Shown here one piece after another: positions 17,257 through 26,825 of a stretch of DNA of 64,000 nucleotides (the stretch's first letter is position 1; every line of letters starts with the position of its first letter). The notes beneath the pieces are model-generated. The model worked only from the letters and a program-made list of their open reading frames with translations, did no database searches and was not told the DNA's origin. The DNA is taken from positions 1,840,550 through 1,904,549 of the forward strand of contig JAUPSS010000004.1 in the NCBI GenBank assembly GCA_040285825.1. The letters run 5' to 3'. A program made the position numbers and the translations under genes. The DNA comes from Eukaryota sp. TZLM1-RC. Lineage: Eukaryota; Metamonada: BaSk clade.

Positions 17257-17415
17257 TGCCATTATTAATAGATTACCGCGGTTTTCCAATCGAATTAGAG
17301 AAGCTTTAGCTAGACAGCAAGCAAATCAAGATTTTGTAGAGGAAATCTTGATTTAATGATAGTCGTCCCATTAGTTATGATTTAATTTAATCAAGTGTGC
17401 AAATTCAATAAATAC
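17257..17415 (+). mobile_element. 3' end of a second retroelement family, joined in frame
   Basis: About 155 bp nearly identical to 23259-23416, the C-terminus and 3' UTR of the element at 21.7-23.4 kb (there RIREALARQQADQDFVEEIL-stop). Here it directly follows the other family's coding end, so the locus is a chimera. It ends at CAAATTCAATAAATA, at the doorstep of the next gene's ATG codons. Confidence 0.75.
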
Positions 17416-17436
17416 ATGTTTTTGATGAAATTAATA

Positions 17437-19011
17437 ATGCAAAAAAACCTTGACCAATTCTTCCAATCCAAATTTTCACCCCTCCCCTCCATGAGTAGAG
17501 TCAAGTTCGTTGAGAACTTTGTGAGAGAAATCTTTCGTTCATACAAGAGAGGCAATGATGAACTGGTCCGTTTTATTGAAAGTCAAACATCTGAGTATCC
17601 ACAAGAGATTGCTTTACGGTTGTCATGTCTCATCTCTGGTTCTCCCGAAAACTTCAACAATCTTTCTTCAATGGCCAGTCGCCTCGACTCTATATTTTAT
17701 GAGTTTCCTGTCTTGTTATTTGCAGCGTCTGTATCTTTTAATGTTTCCTATGACAAACAGCACATAGAAAAACTGTCACAAACCATTTGTCACCATCCTC
17801 AATTAACTCCACCATTTGTAGATGACCTTTTAACTCAGTTCTATTTGGAATCAACATCTCAAATCATTCACACTTGGTGTAAAGACCTTATAATACGAAA
17901 AATACACCAGGGTTGTCCTCGCCTGGACCCTACAGAATCCATGGAAAGGAAGGCAAGACCTTTCATGAAGACTAAGGACAGCATGGATGCCATTGAGGAG
18001 CAGCTGAAAAACCATTACGGTAACCTTTGTGAAATATCAATGGCGAACGCTAAGAAGATAGTTCCAGGAGTCATGATTGCTTGCGATTCGTTTGAATCTC
18101 ACTATGAATTCCTTGATAATCTTTTGTTTTATTCCACTACATTTGTGAAGAGCTCCTCTGTTGATGGTATTGATGCTGCTTTTGTTCCACAGAAAGCGCT
18201 TCCTCTGCGTCATATTGATTTGGTTGATGCTGTTTTAGCAAAAATTGCTGAAAGCCTTTCTCTTCTGGTACCTTTAAACGATGAAGAATGGCTTTACCCT
18301 GATGATTCACTCCACGAGTGCTGGGTGATTTCACTGTGGACACCCAAGGTGTTCAACCCTCTTATGAGCAGGGTTCCTGGATTTTATAACCTTAGTCCAA
18401 CCGATCTTCTCCAACCAGAAGCCACAATCTTGAACCAGTTATATGATACTGAGGAAATGGATTTATTCAAACGATTTACTTCTTATTTAAATCAATTCAC
18501 AAGCCCACCTTTTGAAGAATTTTGCAAGATTCTGAACAAATTCTTTGATGAAAGGTATTTGTTTGAAGTATCAGAATTATTATCTTTATTGTTTTTGAAT
18601 GGGCAGCAAGTTGATTATTTCCTTAAACTATCAGTTTATAGGCTGGAAAGCCTTAATCTCTCATTAGAAGTTGTTTTCAATTGGTTAATATTGAAGGCTC
18701 GAAGGTCTTTCATTGAACAACTCTTCTCAGAGGCGATTGCCAAGGATGTTGCTTTTTGGCTATGCTCATCCCCAGACTTTACCTGCAACTTTTCCTGGCT
18801 TGTTGATACCTCACCTCCTCATATCATTGAAAGCCTCCACGACATAGAGATTCCAGTCTTGGAAGTGGGGTTAGAGGAGAGCCATATAGAGAAACCTAGA
18901 ATGATATGGACCACCTTAAGAGCATTCCAAGAGTGTACAATGTATAATACCAAGCCGCCGTTGACGGTTTTCCCTGCACCGCGGTTGAAGGGAGATTTCT
19001 GGGAAACTTGA
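17437..19011 (+). CDS. unrecognised helical protein, about 524 aa
   Basis: Possible ATGs lie at 17416, 17425 and 17437; the last (MQKNLDQFFQSKFSPLPS) is taken because the earlier ones sit on the retroelement 3' end. The protein is soluble-looking, Leu/Phe-rich and mostly helical, with no signal peptide, membrane segment or known motif that I can see. A distinctive C-terminus (RMIWTTLRAFQECTMYNTKP, then RLKGDFWET) could help a profile search. A HEAT-type scaffold of a nuclear complex is conceivable but not supported. The reading frame is uninterrupted and the codon style matches neighbouring host genes, so it is probably a real gene. Its 5' leader is largely retroelement-derived. Confidence 0.6.
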   Translation: MQKNLDQFFQSKFSPLPSMSRVKFVENFVREIFRSYKRGNDELVRFIESQTSEYPQEIALRLSCLISGSPENFNNLSSMASRLDSIFYEFPVLLFAASVSFNVSYDKQHIEKLSQTICHHPQLTPPFVDDLLTQFYLESTSQIIHTWCKDLIIRKIHQGCPRLDPTESMERKARPFMKTKDSMDAIEEQLKNHYGNLCEISMANAKKIVPGVMIACDSFESHYEFLDNLLFYSTTFVKSSSVDGIDAAFVPQKALPLRHIDLVDAVLAKIAESLSLLVPLNDEEWLYPDDSLHECWVISLWTPKVFNPLMSRVPGFYNLSPTDLLQPEATILNQLYDTEEMDLFKRFTSYLNQFTSPPFEEFCKILNKFFDERYLFEVSELLSLLFLNGQQVDYFLKLSVYRLESLNLSLEVVFNWLILKARRSFIEQLFSEAIAKDVAFWLCSSPDFTCNFSWLVDTSPPHIIESLHDIEIPVLEVGLEESHIEKPRMIWTTLRAFQECTMYNTKPPLTVFPAPRLKGDFWET

Positions 19012-19151
19012 TTTAAATTTAATAGAAGTTTTAGTTAAAATTGTAGAATTATTGTGTATTTAGAATATTAATGTTGTTATTTTAAAATAATAGCTCCATA
19101 TATAAAATAGTTCCGTTTCTATTAAATGCCCTGTGTCTTCAACGTGTATAT

Positions 19152-19406
19152 CTACATTGGTCTCTCTCCTTCTTTTGCATATTCTACAGACAATGTTCTA
19201 CCAAAAAGTTCTCCACGATGAAGATTATCTATTGCACTAGCGGCATCTTCAGGGTCTTCATAATGTACAAAGCCATGTCCCTTGTGATTTCCATCTGGTC
19301 CTTCTGGTAGATCTATTGTTATGACAGGGCCAAAAGTGAAGGTGAGAGCTTCTAAGGTGGGAATGTCCACTTCGGGGGCCAGATTGGCTATAAAGACTCG
19401 GGACAT
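19152..19406 (-). CDS. small RRM RNA-binding protein
   Basis: An 84-aa protein that is a single RNA-recognition motif. RNP2 is VFIANLAPEV at the N-terminus and RNP1 is the block around KGHGFVHYEDPEDA. The part DNLHRGELFGRTLSVEYAK resembles the RRM of the spliceosomal cyclophilin PPIE/Cyp33. There is no cyclophilin domain, so it may be a stand-alone RRM protein or a truncated relative. It ends about 140 bp from the convergent unrecognised gene at 19011. Confidence 0.8.
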   Translation of the reverse strand: MSRVFIANLAPEVDIPTLEALTFTFGPVITIDLPEGPDGNHKGHGFVHYEDPEDAASAIDNLHRGELFGRTLSVEYAKEGERPM

Positions 19407-19487
19407 TGGTCAAGAAGTGGTGATATCAAGTAAGGAAATGTGATCAAAATCTGTATTGGAAACAATCTGGAAAATACTCTAAACCAC

Positions 19488-21650
19488 CTACTGTGAATTT
19501 CACTTATCATGCATTCCCCTGTGAAATTCACTCCTGTTTTCAACTTTCTCAATGTCTACTCACAGGCTGTGAGAGACATGTAGCGTCATTTGACAAAGAC
19601 AATCATGATGTTCATCAAAGGGCTACCTCACTTAAATACACCTACTGCTTTCACAGAACAAAGCCTCACGACTTGACGTATCTGAATTTGATCTACCAAA
19701 TGCTACTAAGGCGCTTGTACATCGGCCTCAACCGTTTTGAAAAAAATAAAAAATGAAATAAAAAATTCAAAATAAAATTTAAGTTTTTCAAAAGTTTTAG
19801 TTTCTGTATGCTCAGGTTCCCCATTCATCTTCTCAACAGAGCATCTGGGCAAATGTACCTTTCCGGCCACAATTCCGCTTTCTTCTTAATTTGAATATTT
19901 TTTGCAGCTGAAATATCTCTGTCATATACTATTTGACACTCAGTACAAATACGCATCTGCCATGAGCCTGCTTGAATATTCTCGGCCATGCAACAACTTG
20001 ACATTTTGCTTGTATTAAATTCACTGGTTGACAAGTGCTTCACGTTTTTTTGATAACACAACCATTTTCTGAAAGTCCTTGCTGATCCATATCGATTGAC
20101 TTTTCGGCAATGAGAAGGGAAATTAGCAGAACCCACAGCAAGATAGAGTTTTTCAGGATGTCCAGCCAGCCTTTGAAATTTGTTGAGACTCTCTCTGAAC
20201 CGTCTCTCTTTTCGTCTGCGGTTATCAAATTTAATTATTTTTCATTTCTGGCGATTACTTTCCCAATACACTTTCCTCCTGACCAAATTCCAATGGTTCA
20301 AATATTGGTTGGGAGAGTGTTTACTGGGTGAAGGTTTTGTCATGTATCTTCTGCCAGTTGGACAAGGGATAACTCCACATTGATTATCATTTAAGAAGTA
20401 ACCACATAATCTTGATTGGCCAAGATCAACGCCAATAAGGGGGCTTTCAGGTAAAATTTCGACTGGATGTCTACGTCTTCGACGAGGCATTTTTTTAGTA
20501 CCCTTCAACTGTGTTTCTCTGGTTTTGTTGGCATTAGGGTCACTTTTCATTTCATTTTTTGATCTTCTTTTCTTTTTCGGTGGTTCATCCAGCTCATCTG
20601 TGTTTTCTGAGTCATTATTTTTACCTTCAAAGGTCAAAAGCAGTTCATTACCATTAGTTTTCAATACAATTTTGTCAAATCTATTTTTCAAACTTTTTCT
20701 GTTGATATTGAATTTTTGGTAAGGACATTGTTTGAATATTCGTTTCAGACATGTATTTTTGATAAACTTTGTTTTGGAAGATGATCCTTCAATAATTGGA
20801 AATTTTTTCACAGAGTGGAAAATTTGTGAAGGTACCTCAATAAATTTAGAACCTTTATGAGAAGCTAAAATAATTATTCTAAATTTCTTCCAGCAATGCA
20901 TATGAGAAAAGAAAGTGAGTAAGTATTGTGAAATTTTAAGATTGAAGAGAAAAAGCTCACTAATTTCCTTTGATGAAAAAGTGATTTTATCATGTGAGGA
21001 CAGTAGGGAGGCAGTGGTAGGAAATCTTTGGAGGAGATTCAAGATAAACCTACATGCATTCAATAAAAAAATCTTTCTCTTGAATTATTCAAATTGAAAT
21101 TGATGAGGTATTCAAGAACAGAATCAACTACTACTTCCTCGGGTTGGGCTAGTAGTTCATCTGGCAAAAGTGAAAGAATATTATTTGCAAAGACATTTGT
21201 TTTATTCAGGGCTCTACAATGAGCACGAATAAAGTTTTTTGTCCAGGATTGACAAATTTTGGGTAAACTTGTCTTCACGTTGGAGGCCAATTGATGAGCC
21301 CGACAAGCAAGGTAAGGAGAAAGCCCTTTTCTATTGATAAAATTACAGTTCTGGGACTGCAGCCAATCATTGAGGAAAAGATTGAATGAATTTCTGTAAG
21401 GCACTAAAGAATTTTCCCACACAGAAACAAGAGACCTGTCTTGTGGGCATTCAGGAAGAAATCCATTGTAAAAGATATGGAGTAATTGGCGTTGGCCTTT
21501 AGATGTGGAAGGCTTAGGAAAAGAACCAGTGGTGATGACGGTCATAAACAGATACCATACATCCTGTTCCACTAAAGCTCTAGATGCCAACGGAAAATTT
21601 AGAAGAAAAGATTGAAGTAATAAAGAAGCTTCATGACAAATCTCGGTGAC
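19488..21650 (-). pseudogene. Fanzor element, decayed sister copy of the 1.0-kb element
   Basis: Nearly identical to 1122-3248, in reverse orientation. The coding part is broken by two single-base deletions, one near 21065 (GATTTTTTTATTG versus GATTCTTCTTATTA) and one near 20247 (AAATGAAAAA versus AAATGGAAAA). A 24-bp in-frame deletion between short CAACCAATATT repeats is also present. The C-terminus with motif II (TSEFNTSK), the CC/CxxC ribbon and motif III (YDRDISAAKN) is intact. Its right end carries the same 11-bp inverted repeat (19493-19503 and 19521-19531). It starts abruptly at 21650, where it meets retroelement sequence. It encodes PKKKRRSK where the intact copy reads PKRKEDQK. Confidence 0.85.
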
Positions 21651-21659
21651 ATTCTTTGG

Positions 21660-23420
21660 TTCTTTACTAGATGTTTGCGATAGTTCTGCTAGATGTTTCC
21701 TTCACTAAAAATGATTGCATATATGGATGATGTTGTGCTTATTGGTGATTTAAATATTGTGAAACAAGCAACTGTATGTTTTAAAGAATTATTTACCAAA
21801 ATTGGTCTCCGACTTAATTTACTTAAATGTGTTTTGTTATCGAATTCTCCAGTTTCCACAATAGTTGATGATATTGAAATTCAAGCCAAATTATATTCAA
21901 TTGATGCTATTCGTCATTTGGGTTCGTTTTTAGGAAATAATGATGAAATTACCAAAAAATTGTTTGAAAAGTTGAACTCAATTTCTGACAAAATTGACCG
22001 AATGATGAATTTAGATATAAAAAACACATCAAATTTACCATTATAAGACTGTGTTTTAGTTCCAATTTTAATCATATATTTCGATCTACAAATCCTCTCG
22101 TCACTAGACCTTTGGCTCAAAAGTTTAATGAGTTACGTGCAAAAGTTTTGTCTCAATTACTGGGATGTAAAATGTTTCAAATTCCAGATCGTGCTTATTT
22201 TAGTCCTCATTATGGCGGTTTAGGGTGGACGAAGGCTTCTATTCTTACATCGTGTGCTTTTGTTGGCGGATGCAGAAATGCAATCTTTGAGTTTTCCGAA
22301 AGATTTGCAGATTGGGAAGATTTATTGATGACAACGCAAAGTTCCACTGTTTTTGCATTAAATGAAGAAATTTCAAAAATTGATGTAGAAAAATGGGGTC
22401 GATGTTTTCCCCAATCATTCAATGGCAATATTCCAGAAAAAAATGTTTCAAATTTGAAGTACACTCTTCGAACATTACAGAAACGATTGACTGGAATGTA
22501 TGAAAAAGATCTTTATAATAATATATGCAGCTCGGCTGTTTTAAATCAAGATCTTCACTCATTGTTATTGGAGAAGGGTGTTTGTGAAAACAAGTCGTCA
22601 GATTCTTCACTTTTTGTAACTATTGTACCACGAAGATTTGGGTTGTGTGCCACTAATGAAGCATTTGTAACAAAAATGAGATTATATTTGAACATCCCCA
22701 TTAATCAATTATTATCAAAGAAAAATGTATTTGTTCGAATTCACCTCAACTCACTTTGAGCCATGCTCTGAATTGCTCTAAATTGATAACTTATCGTTCT
22801 TCATTACATGATGCTGTTAGAGACACTGTTTTCAATATGGCACAAACTGCAAGGATATCGTGTATCAAAGAGCCCCTGCTGAAGGAAACACTTTCTCTGA
22901 ATAATTTTGGTTCTGATGATAGAGGTGATGTATACTGTGATTGGATTGATAATTCTGAAGCTATTGTTGACTTTGTCTCATGTAATGTTGCAAATGATAC
23001 TTTGGTTCACAGAAGAAAACTTAATCCTGTGGCTGCTCTGGATTTTAAAGCAAAAGAGAAACATAGAAAATATGATAAAGATATTGAAGAGGCTAATGTC
23101 GATAGAAATACACAGCTGGTTTTTTTTGCTTTCCCATTTTCGATAAATGGAAGATTATCAGTTGAAGCAGAAACTTTTTTGAATGACTTCCAAAAAATGG
23201 TGCAAGAAAAAACAATGAAAAGATTTGATATATTTTTATGGCGTTCACGGATTCAATTTGCCATTATTAATAGATTACCCCGGTTTTTCAATCGAATTAG
23301 AGAAGCTTTAGCTAGACAGCAAGCAGATCAAGATTTTGTAGAGGAAATCTTGATTCAATGATAGTCGTCCCATTAGTTATGAGTTAATTTAATTAAGTGT
23401 GCAAATTCAATAAATAAAAA
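21660..23420 (+). mobile_element. 5'-truncated non-LTR-like retroelement
   Basis: Starts inside the reverse-transcriptase palm: IAYMDDVVLIGDLN carries the catalytic YMDD. Then come GLRLNLLKCVLLSN and an RHLGSFLG step typical of the palm/thumb boundary. Three consecutive frames (21693-22046, 22112-22759, 22756-23361) follow, separated by a stop and frameshifts. The last contains SHALNCSKLITYRSSLHDAV and RGDVYCDWIDNSEAIVDFVS with a downstream Lys-rich segment, a pattern like a restriction-like endonuclease. It ends FVEEILIQ-stop, about 50 bp of 3' UTR with AATAAA and an A-rich tail. 5' truncation plus an A tail is the usual signature of target-primed insertion. Confidence 0.8.
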
Positions 23421-24283
23421 AATTAAACAATAGAAAACTAATAATAATAATAAAACTATATTTCCACATCAACCAACTTTTCTTCTACCTCAGTTTCTTG
23501 ATCGCTTAAGAATTGTTCATTTTCATATCAAATCATATCAGTAATTTATTCTTGCATATGTCAATTTAATGTTTTGATAGACTGTTAATTTTAGAGTTAA
23601 CCCTTATCCCCTTAGAAAACACTACCATACACTACTGAAATGTTTTTCTCTAGGTCAATTTTTCCACTTATTTTCAACTTACCTATGCCATTCACTTTAT
23701 TAGACTTCTTCTACAGACATTATCTCTACAAAGAAGAATGCATGAGAAGCTACAAAATTACGTGCTCTGCTCAGTCATTTGGTCCTTGGTGAAAGTCAAA
23801 GTGTCAAAGTGTCAAAGTGGAAATTATTCAGCAATTACTTGGTTGGCTGGCTCATCAATGAAGAAATTTGATGTAAGATACTGTATTATTACTGCTTGTT
23901 GTGAATTCAGCTTCTGACGAATTCATCTCGTATTTGACCACTCTAGAAATAACCAATTAAATTTTAAATTCAGAATTTATTTCAAACTTTGATGTGTTGA
24001 CTTGATGACTGTGGCGTTGATTTCTCTAATAACTACACATTCCCTTCCAAATACTGATGGTCTGGGTTCAATTCTGTATAAAAATAAACTTAACAACTAT
24101 TCTTTTCAACATTTTGTATAAAGCTATTCAAGACAAAAAGCATGTTGCAAAGTTAATACGATAATAGTTTCTGAATATTTAATCGTGTGACAAGTTAATG
24201 GAGAAGGTAGACTAGAGTACCTGTGAAGATCCAAAGTGGTAGTGATGATGTTAAAAAATTAAGCTAAAGGTCATAAGCTCGAA
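23421..24283. other. intergenic, nothing recognised apart from a microrepeat
   Basis: AT-rich, ORF-poor. GTCAAAGT is repeated three times in tandem at 23795-23818. Confidence 0.4.
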
Positions 24284-24589
24284 ATCACCCCGGGAACGAG
24301 ATTTCTCAAACAGATCCAAAAACACTTTGAAAACGTCAAAGTGGGGGACGAGTTTACGACCTCACCAAAAGTGAATTGTTGTAAGGTCTTCCGTAGAAAG
24401 ATACATCATGATGACGGAAAGGTAAATAACGCTAAGTTCGATTGACCTCGATGTCAGACCAACTGGTATAATGACATCTCAGCCTCTAGAAATCAGCTGG
24501 AGATTGCAATCAGTGAGTATTTCAATGGTACTAGGCCAGAACCATTCAGAAGGCCAAGGCGTGTTAGACGTCTACGAAGACAGCAATAG
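24284..24589 (+). pseudogene. Fanzor C-terminal remnant with one stop
   Basis: One frame of 101 codons ending in TAG. ITPGTRFLKQIQKHFENVK leads to DEFTTSPKVNCCK (RuvC motif II and first zinc half), HHDDGKVNNAKF, an in-frame TGA at 24443, then RCQTNWYNDISASRN (motif III) and an Arg-rich end (RRPRRVRRLRRQQ). In the relative at 39.9 kb the TGA position is Cys of a CxxC, so a single base change probably made the stop. The motif reads YND here, SRD at 39.9 kb and DRD in the intact copy, which suggests that the second Asp is the essential one. Confidence 0.75.
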
Positions 24590-24731
24590 CTGTTTTCATC
24601 AACGTATTTCCAAGGTGTTTAGTGTATACTAACCCTTGGTGCTGAGAAGTTTACACAATTATCAGGAATCACACCATTTGATGCGAAATTCTCTGTACAG
24701 AAGACACTAATTTCTATTCCTATACCACCCA

Positions 24732-25898
24732 ATGGCTCTTTTCAAGAACAAACCAAGGTGTAGCTCTCAGTCTTCTGTTCCCAATCAAACAACAAATCGC
24801 CCACAGCTTGTTGAATCGTTTTACAATACAGTTAAAGTCGGAATACAACTTGAGGAATCAAACCAACATTCTCAAGCCACACAACATTACCGTACTGCTC
24901 TCAATCTTGCCAAACAAATACTATCTATAGATGGAGAATGGGACTCTGACAGACCTTTAGATAAGTTCAAGAGTATTGTCACGGAGTGCCAGTTCAGACT
25001 TAAGTTTCTCTCAATGCCTAAAAACCTTCAAACTATTGCCAAGACCTCCATGGTGTATCCGTCTAATGACTTTGCTTTTGATCAAATAGCTGGTCTATCA
25101 TCGGCGAAACAAGCCCTTTATGAATCTGTAATACTCCCCATGAAGAACCCTTCCCTCTTTACTGGCTTGCGGACCCAAACCAAAGGAGTGTTACTGTTTG
25201 GTCCTCCGGGTACAGGCAAAACATTTTTGGCTAGGGTATTGGCTTCTGAATGTATGGCGAGTTTCTTTGCAATTAGTGCTAGTTCAATCACAAACAAATT
25301 TTTCGGGGAATCAGAATCTAAACTTCGTGATCTCTTCTCAACGGCGAGGCATTTTTCCCCTTCTGTTATATTTTTTGATGAAATTGACGCGTTGCTAATG
25401 TCGAGAGATGCAGATAGTTCAGAGACTACAAGAAGAATTAAAACTGAGTTATTCGTTCAGTTAGATGGAATTGTGGAGGATTCTGACAACCCGGTCTTCA
25501 TTGCCAGCACCAATTGTCCATGGGTCCTTGATGAAGCAATTATCAGAAGGTTTACGAAGAGAATTTACATCCCTTTGCCAGACAAACAGTGCAGATTGGA
25601 GTTGGTATCAAAGTTGTTGGAAAAACATCGGAATTCATTATCCAAGAGACAAATCTCCTTCATTGCAAATCACACAGAAACTTTCTCAGGAGCTGACATT
25701 AAAATTCTCTGTCAAGAAGCCTCAATGGTAGCCATTCGAGAACTGTCAAAAGATGATATTCAAAACATAAAACCTGAGGATGTTAGAGAAATTACTCTGT
25801 CTGATTTTAAAATAGCATTAAATTCTGTTCGTCCAACAGTAAATTGTGAAAATTTGGTTCGATTCGACCAATGGAACCAGAAATTTGGGAATCAATGA
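24732..25898 (+). CDS. spastin/fidgetin-type microtubule-severing AAA ATPase
   Basis: A 388-aa protein of the meiotic AAA clade (spastin, katanin, fidgetin, VPS4). An N-terminal MIT-like helical segment (about 28-75, with QHYRTALNLAKQIL) precedes one AAA domain: DQIAGLSSAKQALYES, Walker A GPPGTGKT (157-164), Walker B FFDEIDAL (D216, E217) and the second-region arginines in IIRRFTKRIYIPLPD. The C-terminal SVRPT..N..RFDQWNQKFG closely follows the spastin ending. The wording of the AAA domain favours spastin over VPS4 (no beta domain insertion) and katanin. It would use ATP to extract tubulin from microtubules. Confidence 0.85.
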   Translation: MALFKNKPRCSSQSSVPNQTTNRPQLVESFYNTVKVGIQLEESNQHSQATQHYRTALNLAKQILSIDGEWDSDRPLDKFKSIVTECQFRLKFLSMPKNLQTIAKTSMVYPSNDFAFDQIAGLSSAKQALYESVILPMKNPSLFTGLRTQTKGVLLFGPPGTGKTFLARVLASECMASFFAISASSITNKFFGESESKLRDLFSTARHFSPSVIFFDEIDALLMSRDADSSETTRRIKTELFVQLDGIVEDSDNPVFIASTNCPWVLDEAIIRRFTKRIYIPLPDKQCRLELVSKLLEKHRNSLSKRQISFIANHTETFSGADIKILCQEASMVAIRELSKDDIQNIKPEDVREITLSDFKIALNSVRPTVNCENLVRFDQWNQKFGNQ

Positions 25899-26028
25899 TT
25901 TTATTTGTGTATATTCATTCAATAAAGTGTTGCTTACTATGACAGTAGCAAAGATGCGATTTGCAGTCGATCTAGTGGATTATCCAATGAGTAATGAATC
26001 GGCAACACCTTAGCTGTTCGATTATTTC

Positions 26029-26133
26029 TGTTTGGGAGTGGATCATAGTCCATCATCTATTCGTTTTGGGCATACCATTTGTAATTCATGTGTTAGTTTG
26101 TTAAGCAGGATTATTTTATATCACATTGAATAA
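26029..26133 (+). pseudogene. faint Fanzor zinc-ribbon remnant
   Basis: The frame GVDHSPSSIRFGHTICNSC followed by VSLLSRIILYHIE-stop lines up with the RHGLTMCKSCESLWNRD stretch of the 7.4-kb remnant: matching Gly, Thr, both Cys, Ser, Leu and Arg. It is very short; chance similarity is possible. Confidence 0.3.
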
Positions 26134-26825
26134 ATGTACGAATTAAGAAAAGTATTGTGATTTTCCTTATTTAATTGAAAAAAATTTCAACACACATGAT
26201 ATCAATCTTGAAAAATATAAAAAATGTGACCACTCTACTACCAAACCCTTGAAGCCAAGAATCATTATGAAACAATATTTATTGAATAATTTTATCAAAT
26301 TTTCATTAAAAGGAACTTGCTTCTCAATAAAATCAATACAATTTATCCTTGTTGATATTGCTCACATTGAAATTTGCATCATTTTTGGTTTCACTTATTC
26401 TTTGAACACTGGTGAACATTATCTCTACCACTTCATGAATATTTCCATTATATGGTGTTAATGGACAGTCACCAGATGCTGAGAGTTCTATGCTTTTGTC
26501 TTTGAAATAATTTCAAATAATAATTCACCATTTGTGCCAGTATGTGGTTAGTAGTTTTAGAAATCAGGAATTCCTTGAAGTATTTTGCCACAGCGCAGCC
26601 ACCATCCAAATTCTCAGTGAACTCTACTAGTCAGAAAGTGTCAGCTCAGGAGTCTACAGCTTTATCTCCAGATACTTTTTGTTAATAGTTGGAAAAATGA
26701 TGGTTTATTTAAGTCTACTCCAACAACTGATAACAACAACTTCGGTGCAACTAACATCAATAAATACAAAACAACTCTAATAAACACAACTCAATCAAAT
26801 CAAATACAATCAAATTTGATTAATT
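26134..26825. other. intergenic, nothing recognised
   Basis: AT-rich. An open frame of 70 codons at 26249-26461 has no recognisable motif. The UPF2 3' end follows. Confidence 0.35.

Noticed and set aside
24055-24085. GGGTTCAATTC resembling a tRNA B box
   Set aside because: No matching A box or acceptor-stem pairing could be found upstream at tRNA distance.
26249-26461. 70-codon ORF between the AAA ATPase and UPF2
   Set aside because: AT-rich composition, no recognisable features, no relative in the window.
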